A DNA stretch of 64,000 nucleotides, from positions 57,912,053 through 57,976,052 of the forward strand of contig OX457027.1 of NCBI GenBank assembly GCA_949752745.1. Direction: 5' to 3'. Numbering within the stretch: position 1 is the first letter of the stretch; every line of letters begins with the position of its first letter. Under the pieces are notes generated by a model. It was not told the origin of the DNA. It was given only the letters and a program-made list of their open reading frames with translations, and did no database searches. The position numbers and the translations under genes are program-made. Of this stretch, positions 34,823 to 47,568 are shown in pieces. Source of the DNA: Protula sp. h YS-2021. Its lineage: Eukaryota; Annelida; Polychaeta; Sabellida; Serpulidae.

Positions 34823-37800
34823 TCACTCTTTTTTCGTTTTAGAATCACTATATCTGGTCTGTATCTGCTGCACAACAAAAGTGACAAGCTTCTTCTCTGA
34901 GAAATATATCGTACACAGAACTGTGATTCCACAAAAGGCACCAACAAACAAATGTACAAGTCTGTACTGAATTCCCCTTGAGCAGCAAAAGAGGGCCTGT
35001 TAAAAAAATGAAACTGACATTTAACAAAAAATATTTGTGGAATGATTTTTTCACCAAATTAATGCACTAGTTAATATATAAAAACTTTAAACTCATAATT
35101 GTTTTCACACAATACTATAGACATAAACGGAATCAAGAACTTGGTCAACAAGATTCCTGAATATTTTGAGAGAGAGCCATTGCTGAAGTTAGCCCTTTTA
35201 GCTTGAAACTCCACAGTTATGCTACCAACTCCACAGTTATACTACCATACTGCTTACCTCCGATGCGGCCGTGACGATAAATGAGGAAAGCAGGATGAGG
35301 AAGGCAGGAAGAGATGGAATGACGCTGCGCAGAGGCTGCTCATGCGTGTCTGCGTAATAGTCGTGGATATGATACATGCTGTAAAAAGACAAGACATGCT
35401 TGTTATACGCCACATCGCACAGCCCATTCAACGGAATTGTTTACACAGTAAGCTGCTCGTTGTGCTAAACAGCAACACTGTTTGTTATTTAATAGCCCAT
35501 AAAGATTTCTGTTTAAACTTCATTTAAGACAACACAAGGCGGTAGCACCATCTTAGTTTTTATTTATTATATAAAAAATCATTGCACAAGTACGACTTCT
35601 CTCTCGCTGTAAGAAACTCAGAATTAGCTTATTTGGAAATGATACATGTTTTCACTCTACTGTACAGTTCTTAACATTTATATTAAAGCACAGAATGCCA
35701 TAATGCAAAGGAGCCAGTTGAATATTACAGATACATCTTATTTCAGTGTTCATTTCATAGGTTCTACTTAGTGGCTCCTAAAATATTAGGGATGTAGATA
35801 CCTGTGGGTGATGCGAGCTATCATATTAACACAGTTGGCTAGTATAAATCCAATACTTCCGAAATACTTTGTAAATATCAGTGATGAGATCAGAAACAGA
35901 ATGGAAAAGACCACCATCTTGTGGTTATACCTGTAACAACAACGGTCAATCAAGTGCACGCTTCTTTGCAATAAATGCAGGCTGACACACTTCACAATTG
36001 TCTTTAAAAAATACGTAAATTTCACCTTTGGCTATTTTTTCCGCTTCATTTCTTACTTTTGCTTTCCAAGAAGATTCAAAATTTATGTCAATTGTTTTGT
36101 TCATTTTATCACCTTTTCAATTAGCGTTCTCACTGCATTACCTGTCTAGTTGATGTGTGCTCATAGTAGCGTTTGCAAAACACTCTGTAATTCCGTTTAT
36201 GGCAAGGAGTACTATATAAACACAGTACCACCTCAGTAACGGCGGCCCTGAAAGGATGCGAAATGGATGGCACGTTCAACATTCAACTACCCATTTTCTG
36301 TATAAAAATATGCTGCAAACAACAACGACATCTGGACCACTTGAGATTATGTCCGATTTTTGTGTGATGACATCACTGCGTCTCGGACACACTGATTGGA
36401 CAACACTTAGCGTCATCAGCCAAAATGAATAGGCAAAGAATTTAATTGGATATGGAGTGCTTTGTGCTTACCGGATCCGGAACTTAGTAACGTTCCCCCA
36501 TAGAGATCCAGGAACAGATACGAATAAGCATAGCCAAATGTGAGCACAGTCAGACCAATCAGCGTGACGACCTTAAGCAGACTCTCTAGCACCCCTGTGC
36601 TCAGTGCTAACGCCTCCTGCGACAGATATACTTAAGATCAATTTACATTCTGTAGTGAGGAATCTATCATATGGAAAAAAGAGTTATGGATTATTATGTT
36701 TGGCATAGCGTGAGGTGTCTTCGAAGCATATCTTTTTTTTCTTCTTGAAGGTAACAGAGTTTGCTCTCCTCCCACCTGATCTTGTTCTTTAGCACTGACG
36801 CCCCTTTTGAGAGTGTGTGAGAAGAATAGGTACCCGCTGTCCTCCAGCGGTAAAAATATAAACCGCGCCGCTAAGGAACCCAGGTTGTTGATGACATCAT
36901 AAATACCTGTCAATCAAAACCAAAAAAAAAAAAAAAAAAAAAATCTCGCCCACAAAACAAGTTTCTTACACTGGCATTTCACTTTTTCATGCCAATCTGA
37001 AGTCAATGCACGATTTTCAGTTGCACAAGACTAATACACAACGATGCTAAGCTGGTCAGTAGTTTTAAGCTCTGAAAAATTGAAGCAAACGAATCAAAAT
37101 ACAAACCTTGATCTCCAAAACTGAGAACATCAAATATGGTCATCACATAACGTTCGCCTGTTTATAACAGAACATATTGATACACATAGTTTTCAGAAAT
37201 GAAACAATAAATTCTTACATCTTTCATGCCATTGGAATATAAGTTATTACAGGTAATAAGAGCAAAAAGAAAAAAAAAACACTGCCACGGTTTGTTTCTT
37301 TATATCCGTAGCTTAATGCAGGACACATTAAACAAATGAAACTATAAAATAAATCAATATGGTTTTCAAGTTTTCTACCTTCTGTCAGAAGCTGCTTCAA
37401 AAATCCCTGTTTGAAGAAACTCCAGGTCAGAGACACCAGAGCGCGGCTTATTAAAGGCTGTAACAAACATCAAATAGCCACTAAACTGTAAAATATTTAT
37501 TTATCAGTAAAAGCTCTGTTTGGCGGGATAGTGTTTACAGTAACCTAAAAGCTCTGTTTGGCGGGATAGTGCTCACAGTAACCGGCTGTTTTGTCCCATG
37601 GTTATAACGGCCCTACACTGCCATTATATTTAGGATACGGCGTACTTAAATATGAAACTGGTTAATCCCATAGCGCTTAATCGCATAAACGGGATAATTG
37701 CATACTGCTAAAAATCCCTCACCGTTCTTTTGCATTGAAAATATGTCAGATAATCGGTTAATTGTATAGTTTTCTTTTCAGAATAAACTATGCAACTAAC

Positions 37801-40499
37801 CGGTTTTGACTACACTTTTTTACCTTCAGTTACGGAATAACTCAATTATGGAGCATAGATCAACATCCGATTGCATCAAAATGCAGCAGTGTACAAAAGA
37901 GATTAGTAATGAGGAATAAGTGAACTTACATGTCCATTCTTTGGAAAGAAATCTCGTACAGATTTAAACGGAAACTGCTCCTCGTCTTTTTCTTTAATGG
38001 TAAGATAGGCGAAGTAGACATAATACAAGATCACAGTCAATAAGGAAAACAATAACTGAAACCAAATGCAAAGCACACACATTACAATAAGATACGTTTT
38101 TGCGAATGTTTCGCTTGTGCCATGCATTTCCCCCTCAGTATTAAACCCTACCGAAACATGGCAGTATTTTCCAACACGTTCTCTTACAGTTTCCAACCTT
38201 CTTTCATGTCACCCGCTTCTCCGGGACAATTGATACTGATTCTAGTTAGATACCTGCTATATCTTGCTCTTTTTTCCAACCCTCAGATGGCATTTATGCT
38301 CCAATTTCAATGCAATTAATGAGCCCCACCCTCACCCTCGTCGAACTGAAATAAACCGCAGTGGAAGTTGCATTAGCTCTAAATTTCTTGAACCTTTTTG
38401 GGCTGTTAGTGGGTATTATTATAGAGCACACTGATTTTTCTAAATATTGCCAGGCATACAACAAAAACTTTTCATTATCCAACCATCTTACATTTTTCAA
38501 TTTATCTGCTTTCTAACCACAGCTGTGGTGTAACTTCAGAAATGTCATTTCAAAATATCACTTCGTCGTAAATGGATCCTTTACTCACCTGAGCAACACA
38601 GAATCCGACAACACCATACTGCGGAACTACAAGGACCATGGCAACCGTTACTATGCACCGCAATGCTATCGCCAGCCCTTCTATGATAACCTGTTGGAGA
38701 ATATAGCATTGAATGCCGGATCTGAAAAGGAGTCAGCTATTCACATTGTGCTTTCTAGCAACGGTCACAAAAGACACCCAGTTTTGAAGGTTTGTCGATG
38801 GAACAAAAATAGTATGTTTCAAATCAGCAATATACATTTTTTTCAAATGTATCACTGCAGGAACGAATGCACAACAGTTTATCAGAGCTTGTACTTGAGT
38901 GTGCGACGAACAAACACCATTTCTGCAAGCACAGTCAGAAAAGTCTTGAAAAAGGTTACTTTAAATGGCCGGTAAGACTACCAGCACATCATACAATATG
39001 CAGAAACACTGCGCACCGGATCGACAAAGCACAAACCCGATATGTTCTTTATTTGAGGTACGGTTAGAGAAGGGAAGAAAGACAATAGAATATAGATGTG
39101 CAACAGCCTGCTAAAGTGTGTGTCTGGCAGTCTTGGGTACAATGTTTATGCTAATCGGGGCAGAAGTTTATCTGCGCACAAAGTTTAAATTTCTAACTGG
39201 ATAAATTAGTAGATTATAATTCCTAATTCGACAGGGTTCCGTAATCAAAGGAAATATTTGTCATTGAACATTTAACACAGTACCTTAAGCCTGACATACA
39301 GCAAAATCTGAGCAGAAACGTACAATGGCTCAGCGCACAATTCCAAGATGGCGGACAGCGCGAAAGTGATGACACCCATGTGATAGTATGGAACAGCATC
39401 AACATCCGGTTGTTCCAGCAGACACATCCAAATATATCCAAAGAACAAGCCAGTCACGACACCTAGCGGTACACTGAAACAAAGCATACCACTCGGGATC
39501 CTATGTCATAGAAGTGAATGCGAATACCATACATAAATTTTAGGCAACTCAACACATTAATGACTGGATTAACTAGTTCCACGAGGCTAATGATGACTGT
39601 TGTGCATGTGTATGCATGCTGTGGAGGGGTGGGGGTGTGGAGGGGGGGGGGACGCATTGAATGGAGATTCAAAAACAAGCTCACATGCACCACAGCCAGT
39701 TAATGACCTGGAACCAGGCGCGATCGTGCGTTTCTTTGCTCATGCACGCCCGACGGAACGCCTCTCGTGATATGAACAAAATCGTCGAGTACAGCAGCGT
39801 CAACCTGAAAATCACCGCATATTTTTCATCTTTTTTTTTTTTATTCTTGACAGACACATTTCGTTCATTGCCCCATTTTGACCACCACCCTTTCTTACAC
39901 CTTATGTTATATTTTGATACATCCACAATGTTTGCCAAACCGCTAGGCTTGTACATGGTTTACTTAAATGATACGGATGTCCGTAGTTTTTAAGTGGAAA
40001 ATGTGTGGAAAAGTGTGTACTGAGTAGCAATTATCGTCATCAGTGGACGCATCTACCGGGCGGCGTTGACGGGTGTATGTGTGTATGGCTGGAGGAGGGG
40101 GTAGGGGATGGGTTGTGATACCGTGCGATTTATGCGAAAACATTAAAACCAGAATTTAAGGTGTACACGGTACATAGTGATACCACAGTAATCATTGCAG
40201 ATTCACTCACCGTACATTCACGACGCCCAGTAAATCTTTCGATATGTAGCGCAGCACGAAACCATTTAAAACAAACGTCAATACACGAAACATCAACTGC
40301 GTAAAAAAATGCAGACTATGACATAGGCGAAACAACAATGTGTCTAAATACAATAATTTGGTCTTTCAATCATTTCACGGGGTTATAGGGCACCAGCACA
40401 AACGTACAAGTTCAGCTGTGATAATTCTAAGTTACTCACCTGCAGCACCATATTGTAAGAAGCTGACACAGCTGCGCTCCCAAGAACGTTTGATGCCAT
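34823..40499 (-). CDS. RFT1: RFT1, dolichol-linked Man5GlcNAc2 translocation factor, 14 exons, 537 aa
   Basis: Exons in gene order: 40440-40499, 40211-40296, 39691-39804, 39284-39473, 38589-38690, 37930-38055, 37379-37457, 37107-37157, 36776-36906, 36472-36616, 36142-36247, 35802-35930, 35258-35378, 34823-34996. Every junction is GT-AG and the phases join, giving 537 aa (human is close to this length). RFT1 is a multi-span ER membrane protein of the MOP flippase superfamily, required for use of Man5GlcNAc2-PP-dolichol in N-glycosylation; whether it is the flippase itself is debated. Family landmarks: [19 protein letters not shown] (residues 50-68), [15 protein letters not shown] (88-102), [18 protein letters not shown] (236-253), [17 protein letters not shown] (254-270), [16 protein letters not shown] (272-287), [14 protein letters not shown] (379-392), [14 protein letters not shown] (420-433). 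The C terminus is Lys-rich (SDSKTKKE). No broken or missing segment was seen. Confidence 0.97.
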
Positions 40500-41483
40500 A
40501 CTGCTGTATTTCGCACAAGCTAGTTAACGTCTGAAATCCAATGTTTAGGAATTACTGATATATTATTCTTTCGTCGACACTGAACAGGTAGTCAGGTTTA
40601 GCCCTGCTTGCTTGTGGGTATTCTTCAGTATTGGACAGCATAAAAAAACAGGCTTTTTGATGTAGCCAGGTAGAGTCCCTGGCATCTAATGGGATGATAT
40701 ACTCTTCCAAAATGTTTGTCAAATAACAGCAATGTTTGTTCTTATTATTAACGTATGTTCCCTTCCTTACGTACAATGAGGAAAATAAGCAAAACCACAA
40801 ATACATATTCATAATATGCTGAAGGCGGTAAATCTTTACCATGAAGTTAATTTTTTCACAGCTATTTTACAATTTTACCGCCAGATAACTCGCAATGAAA
40901 TAGAACATTTGCATGAATCGTTAATACACTACATTGAAAGATTACAGATTATGGCGTCCAGTGCGCAAAACAATTCGCATCAAAGGTTTTCTTTTTTTAT
41001 TTATTGGAATTTTGAAATATTGCTGTTATTTGAAAAAGAAAGCAGCAAAAAAAAAAAAAAAAAACTTTGAAATGTTTGTTTATTTAGTGTTGCGCAACGA
41101 TTGGATTGGATTTTTGTTGTTGTTGTTCCTTTTTTTTCCGACTTAAATAAAAAACAATTTGCACACCTGCATTATATATATTTTTACCGTGTTAAAATTT
41201 TCAAGACCGGGCCTACGGTAGCAGTTTCAGCTCCCAAGGTTCGAGACGACATATCTAAAATTTTACCAGCTCTTTTCGCCAATTTCAAAAATAATACGAC
41301 TTTGCACATCTGCAACAAATATATACTTTTGTGTGTCAGTTTCAAAAAGCTGGGCTTTATAACTTCCAAGAACTTGCCTGTTCAAACCCATATATGTATG
41401 TGTGTGTGTGTGTGTATTTAAAATTTGCTTATTTTCCCGTTACGCGTAAGCAAGGGAACAAACGTAAATGATAAGACGAATAA
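40500..41483. other. 5' flank of RFT1, no gene seen
   Basis: Presumed promoter region of the minus-strand RFT1 gene; no specific element can be assigned. A-run at 41048-41064. Confidence 0.4.
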
Positions 41484-41578
41484 TTAACACTTGACAACCC
41501 TTTGGCTTGCAAGGGCTATATTAAGTTGTGCGAGCAGCCGTTGGTATCTTTTTTTCTTGACATTGATCGGATTTCCAA
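41484..41578. mobile_element. Fragment of the 13-14 kb MITE family
   Basis: 'ttaacacttgacaacccttt', 'gtgcgagcagccgttggtat' and 'cttgacattgatcggatttc' match the left 95 bp of the 33151 copy. The match stops abruptly at about 41578. Confidence 0.8.
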
Positions 41579-41639
41579 CAATTTTATTCATTTTATTCAA
41601 TATTTGGTTCGATCTCCTCTGTCAGTGGTGTATTTGTTT

Positions 41640-44600
41640 CATGTATTCGTAATATAAGGGATACTTCCGTAAAAGCGGAATCGTACTTTTGATGGAAAGT
41701 TTTTGCGTTTCGACTAATACATTTGATTTAAGGATAAAAAGAAATGATATAAAAAAACTGGCAAAAAATCAACTGCCAGAAGCATACTCACAAGATGGCT
41801 ATTAAAGGGGCAGAACAATATTTAAAATAGTTTTTAAAAGATTATATGATTGCTTTTCACATTCGGAAAAGTGCAATCAAAACGACAACTCCATCGGAAA
41901 GATCCGAAAGTACAAACTGGCTTGTAAGTATAATCACACTTTAGGCGTTTCGAATAAAATCCGCAAAAATTTAGATTGAATAAAAACGGATAAAAATATT
42001 AAAAAATGATAGAAGAAATATACCAAAAACAACTCATACTCGGAACATAAAAGAAATGTAAATTTAAAACTATTTGTTAAAACTCTAAATAATTTTTTAA
42101 AATATAATACGGGTTGTTAAACAAACGTGCTTGCTCATTGGTGCACAAAAATTTGAAATTTAGGCAAACTCTCTATCATTACTTTCATTTTTAGTTTGTA
42201 TTCAGAACGTAGATTTTTGCGCATTTCATTTAGAACGCCCAAAGTGTAATGTGGCTTATTCAACCCCATAATTTTATCCCAATGTCTCTCATTTGTAAAA
42301 CAGTAAAATGAATAAACTAGGTTTCGGTCTATCTGTGTCGAATTTTGCATTGTACCATAATCCTAATCCACGGTGTGGGACTTGTGCTGGTACTCGTGTA
42401 AAGTTGATGAAGCCGGGAAACTTGGGGGCGATAATCTAAGATTTCAGATTTCCACTCATTCCTCACTGCTACCTTATTTATATTGCATGCAAAAATCAAG
42501 AAAGCTTTGTTTCAATCCTTCTGAATAATTACTGTCAACAGTGTGAATGTTCATTGAACTGAATAGAGCGAAATATTAAGTCAAGCAGTCGTATTTTGTC
42601 GTTGTTGTGCTACAGCCAACCTCTACGACGGTTCAGCGCATCAGAGGTCAGCTGTTTTATAACAACGTGTTTGCTGCATAAAATGGGGTCACGTGATATA
42701 ATAGCGACACCGGAATTCGTTGCTAAAAACAAATGACCTCCGGAAGAATCTATCTGTTTTTTACACGCGTAAAGCAGATCGATATTTTCAAAAAGTAGTT
42801 CATCCCTTGTATTAGTGCTATTTCTGTGGAATCCCAGTGGGACCTTTATTTACAAAAGGCTATAACAGAGCGAACTAATATAGAGGTTATGTGTTTGACA
42901 GCAACGTAGGTAAGTTTTCTTAATTGTGTTGTTGTCCAACAGCCAACCTCCGCAACGATTCGATCAGAATGGAATCTTTTAGAGGTGAACTGTTATATAA
43001 CAACGGTTAGATTGCTCTTTACAATTGCCGTGTACTTTGCTGAGGTTCACATACATGAGATCACATTTTGCGTTTCTTTTCTAGTAGTGAGTATGTTTTC
43101 GTGTAACTCGGATTTTTGAATGAATTTTTGTTGGTAAAGGCGTTATTATGGAACGTGAACTGAATCAGATTCTTGTCTAAAATCATGCTCCACAAGAATG
43201 CAAAAATAGTTAACCGGAAGTTGAATTGTTCTGAAATTTTTTAGCAAATATAAGGGGCAACCTAAGCTTCTTTTGTTTATATTATTTCCGCTTTATTCAC
43301 CGAAATGATATTGGCAAATAAATATTGCAATGTTTTGATGAAATATGCATGACGTGCAGACGTTGAAAAATACAAAAACAATGCTACGTATTGTTCCAAA
43401 AACCAATGAAATTTGAATTATCGCCCGAATGAAACTTCTTTGCAAAATGCGCAAAAACTCCTGCGTTTCGAATAAAGTAACCGGGTAAAACTGAAAGAAA
43501 TGATAGAGAGATTGCCCCCAAATGTCAAATTTTTCTTGCGCCAAAGAGCAATCGGGATTTTAACAACCCGTATGATATTTTGAAAATTTATTAAAAGTTT
43601 TAACAAATGGTTTCAAGTTTCAATTTCTTTTATGTTCCGAGTATTTTCATTTCTTAAACCGGTTCCCTCGCACCAGTCAAGATTAAAAATTCTTTGCGCA
43701 TTTTATTCGAAACAAAGTGTGATTTGGCTTATATCCTACTTTCGGACCTTTCCACTTGAGGTGTCGTTTCTCGTGCGTATTTATTGGGATGAATTATAAA
43801 GATAAAGTAAAAAAAAATTTCAAGACACGAACTTTCGAATTTCAAACGAAATAAGCTTTCGACCACAAATTGATTGGTCTCAGGCGACTCCCACCAGAGG
43901 ATGGACAAGGGCCACTCGGGACTACAAATTGATTAGTCCCAGCGGACCCTTTCCATCTTCCTAGCACAGAAAGGGTCACAGTTCCTGTAATAGAAATGGC
44001 CATTGACCTCAGTTTTCCAGGACACCGACGTTCGGACCAGCAGGCATTTTCTTGAAAAGCACAATCAGAAGTACATTATTTGGCGCATTATTTTCGACCA
44101 CAGCGAAACTATCAAACTGGTTTTGCAGTTGTAGAACCATTGTTGCTGTGGATGATATATCCTGATCTCAAGAAAACATTTATTTTCCTCAGTACAAAAT
44201 TGTTATTTAACCATAAAAATTGTGCGCCGTGATTTATAATTTGGTCATTTGTGTGATGCACTCTTTCTAAAATAACGCCACTGGCCTGAGTCGTGCGCCG
44301 AGATTACTAAATTGACATCAATGGCAACTTCTGTCATAGGAACTTTTAACTCTTGCTGTCATAGGAAGACCGCATAGCTCATCTAGGACTACAAATTGAT
44401 AAGCCGAATTATACTTTGGACGTTCCGAATTAAATATTCAAACATTCTGTTTTTCTTTGACAAACTCACCGGGTAGAGATGAAAGAAATGATAGTGAAAT
44501 TTTGCCTAAATATCATATTTCTTTGCACCAAGGAGAAGTCATAAAAGTTATTAAAAGTTTTACAAATAGGAAACAGTTATTATGATAACATTATTGGTTT

Positions 44601-45420
44601 TTAATGATTTTAGGGAAATCTCTTTTAAATTACACGGGACAACTATATCCACTAACAGCTAGCAAGTCGAACCAAACATTGCTAATACAAAACACAGCAG
44701 ATCCTTGATATACAAATAATCAAATGCACAAAAGTATAACTTGTGTTGCTCAGGTAAACAGTAAACAAGTTTGTGAAATAAAATGTCGAGCTGCACGAGA
44801 ACCAATCACGAACAGCAAGCAAAAGCTGTAAAAGAACCAACATGGTGACGGTCTGATCAGCAAAAGCGATACAAATGACGATGTCGCCGAACCATCAGCT
44901 GATCAATCTGGCTAATTTGTTGACTTTTCCCTTGAACAACAAATGGTACTTTCAATTTTATGTTAAATATTATGAAATGCACTTTCCCCCAGCATGTGGT
45001 TCTAAGGATATCCTAAAGTAAAATGAGTAAAGTAGATTTCAGTCTGTCCACATCAACGGTCTCATTCGACCATTCATCCCATCTGGACCTTGTAACAAAT
45101 AGTTCTAAGTTTGCGATGTTTTTCTGTCATTTCTTTCATTTCTTACCCGGTTTCATTCCAGTCAAAATGAAAAATTATTAACGCATTTTATTCGAAACAC
45201 CCCCCCCCCCTACAACAAAAAAAAAAAACAATGCTGTCGGAAAGATCCGAAAATCGAAAATACGAATTGGCTTATTATAAAGAAGTAATAAGCCAGTTCA
45301 CGGTTTCGAATGTTCATTTTAAGCAGAAGAAACTTGCAAGATCTCAACGGGGAAAAACAAAAAGAAACTAATAGGAAGATATATGAAAAGTTGATTTTAT
45401 CTGCCGTGACGTGCATATAA
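41640..45420. repeat. Cluster of inverted repeat copies headed by 'aagccaaattacactttggg'-type ends
   Basis: Variants of an end sequence occur forward at about 41918 ('ggcttgtaagtataatcaca' then 'cgtttcgaataaaat') and 44398. They occur inverted at about 42225 and 43705 ('attttattcgaaac' then 'aaagtgtgatttggctta'), with related partial copies near 43455 and 45180. The associated phrase 'gaaagaaatgatagagag' and its inverse occur at 43492, 44480 and 42170. No transposase was found. Confidence 0.6.
42605..43020. repeat. Second copy of the repeat found upstream of RLIG1
   Basis: Shares 'ggaagaatctatctg', 'aaaaagtagttcatc', 'agtgctatttctgtggaatc' and 'ccagtggg' with 5560-5947. 'gttgt(g/c)c(t/a)acagccaacctc' starts at about 42604 and again at about 42930, which suggests direct repetition inside the element. 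Confidence 0.55.
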
Positions 45421-46634
45421 GATTTCAAGACTTTATTGGAACGTGGGAAAATTTTTTCATGCCATTGTCATAATAGGTTTCTAACACAATAAGAGCGCCA
45501 CATCTATTTCAAAGTGAGTTTGATGTGTTTTTTTTTTCATTGACTTTTATGTTTATTTGCTGCCATGTTTACCCCCCCCCCCCCAAAAAAAAAAAAAAAA
45601 TGAAAAAAAAACTGGAGTCCTTTTTGGTAAATCTCGTAGACGAGACTGTAAATCGGCTTGTAAGGGAAAAAAAAAAACCATAAAAACTTTAGTTTCTTTC
45701 CAACCTGCGGACCAGATTAAGTAACGCAACTATAAGAAACTTTATTTTCTTTCCAACCAGAGCACCAAATTAAATAATGCAACTGTTGGTAATTGGAGAT
45801 ATACTTCACTTTATTAAAACTCTACACTGTGATTTAGTTTGCTGCGGTCTTTGCGTTAAAAACCTTCTTTGTACATGACATGTTCTAGGTCCCACTTCAG
45901 TTACAAGCATCCAGCTCTAATGAAAGCAGAATTATAATCCCTCTACTTGGGAATCATCGTTTGTTGTTTAATTGGTACATGTCTGCTTTGTTTGTTCTAC
46001 TTGCGGTGTTCAGAGTGTCATTTGGAACTGCCAAAATGACTCCTTGGTTCGATTGACGGGGTTGCTTAATAATAGAATATAGTGTGAAAATTTAGGTTTC
46101 GGTGAAAAATGGTCCGAGTTGCGGGACCGGGCCAATCCCGAGGTTCTGCTGTACTCTATATATTCCATTTATAGATCAGCCGATATCGTCGAGCTCGTTT
46201 TGTCACATCAATGGGGGCTCGTCTCATTGTGCATATTATGTACGTGTATAACATTCTTCAACATATAACATATAACAAATGCGTCTTCACCTACAATTTT
46301 GAAATTGGACAAATGCAGGTATCCCAAATTTCCACACCACTTTTTGACGATCCTGCAAGCGTTTGAATACTTGATTATCTGTAACACAACTGTCGCAATG
46401 TCCCTAGAAATTCTTGTTTTTGTCTCGTAGACCTCTAAAAGTCGTGTTATTAAAAAAAGCCTGTAAAAAAAACTCTTTTTTGTTCGATAACCTGTAACAG
46501 TAATATTTTTAAAATTGCTGGGAAACCTGTATTACTGATCGTATTTTTTTTCATAAGCGGCATTCTTCAACTGAACTATTCATAATATATTATAATCACT
46601 TTGTTTTGTCCAAGCGTAGTGGAGGTTTGTAGTA
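45421..46634. other. Intergenic, no gene seen
   Basis: Contains a C-run followed by A-runs (about 45571-45610). Around 46395 'gcaatgtccctagaaattct' resembles the tail of the hairpin-headed repeat family. Confidence 0.4.
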
Positions 46635-47566
46635 CAGGATAACCTCGTTAATTCGTACTTGTCGGGACCAAGCCAAAAAGTACGAATTAACCGGGGGTCA
46701 AATTGTCGGCCTTACAAAAACCAAATATGTACTGTACAAGTTTTATTACATTTCTTGTCTACTCTGACCAGTGAAATAATACATATACACAAAAACATTT
46801 ATTTGTTATAGGCATCCGTACATATTCAGTGTGTTCACACAGATCGTCCGTTCAAAACAGTTTCGTTCTCGATACCTTAGGCAATGTTTTTCAATTCACT
46901 GTTTAACACCGGCATAGTCCTTCATTTATGTTTGCTTTCTTTTACTGGCACGATTTCTAGCCAGAGAGTCCAAAAGACCTGTGTCCTAGTTTTAGCACCA
47001 CTCGTTATTTGCTTTAACACTTAAAATTTTATATCCACTGAGTAGTCGTTGTACAGCATTTTCGCTTTTTCGGTGCCATTTTCGCAGTTGAGATGTAAAT
47101 ATTTGAGTAATTTTCAGTTTTATAGCAAACTCCGTAGTGGGTAATTAGCAAGTAACACATAAGACTCTAGGCTGTAGAAGCAGCAGCCACGTGCTACTCC
47201 GGAGTAGGTAATGACAAGGGCACGACACAGGACTGCTGGGTGGGTGGTGTAGTACTAATCCCTGCACATACGCAATTAAGTCGTATTTATACTATAATGT
47301 CACTCTTTTATTGTGCAATCAACTAAGCTTGAGGAGTTTGTCAATCTCATATCTTACAAGATGTATTTTCTTTGATTTTGTTACAGAAACTGAAAAAAAA
47401 AATAGAAAATTGTTAGGTCTCACATTTGGAACGAATTATCCGAGCCCTCGTTAATTCGTACTTTTCCATAGGAGTCAACAGGTCCCAAACTTGGGACCGA
47501 CGAATTCGGTACGAATTAACCGGGGGTACGAATTAACCGGGGGTACGAATTAACGAGGGGCTCCTG
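46635..47566. mobile_element. Pogo/Tigger-like non-autonomous DNA transposon, 932 bp, TA target duplication
   Basis: The left end is CAGGATAACCTCGTTAATTC and the right end reads 'gaattaacgaggggctcctg', an imperfect inverted repeat of the left. TA flanks both ends (46633-46634 and 47567-47568). Inside both ends 'tacgaattaaccggggg' recurs: once near the left end and twice in tandem before the right terminus. There is no transposase frame. The TIR start and TA duplication fit the Tc1/mariner-pogo superfamily. Confidence 0.85.
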
Positions 47567-47568
47567 TA

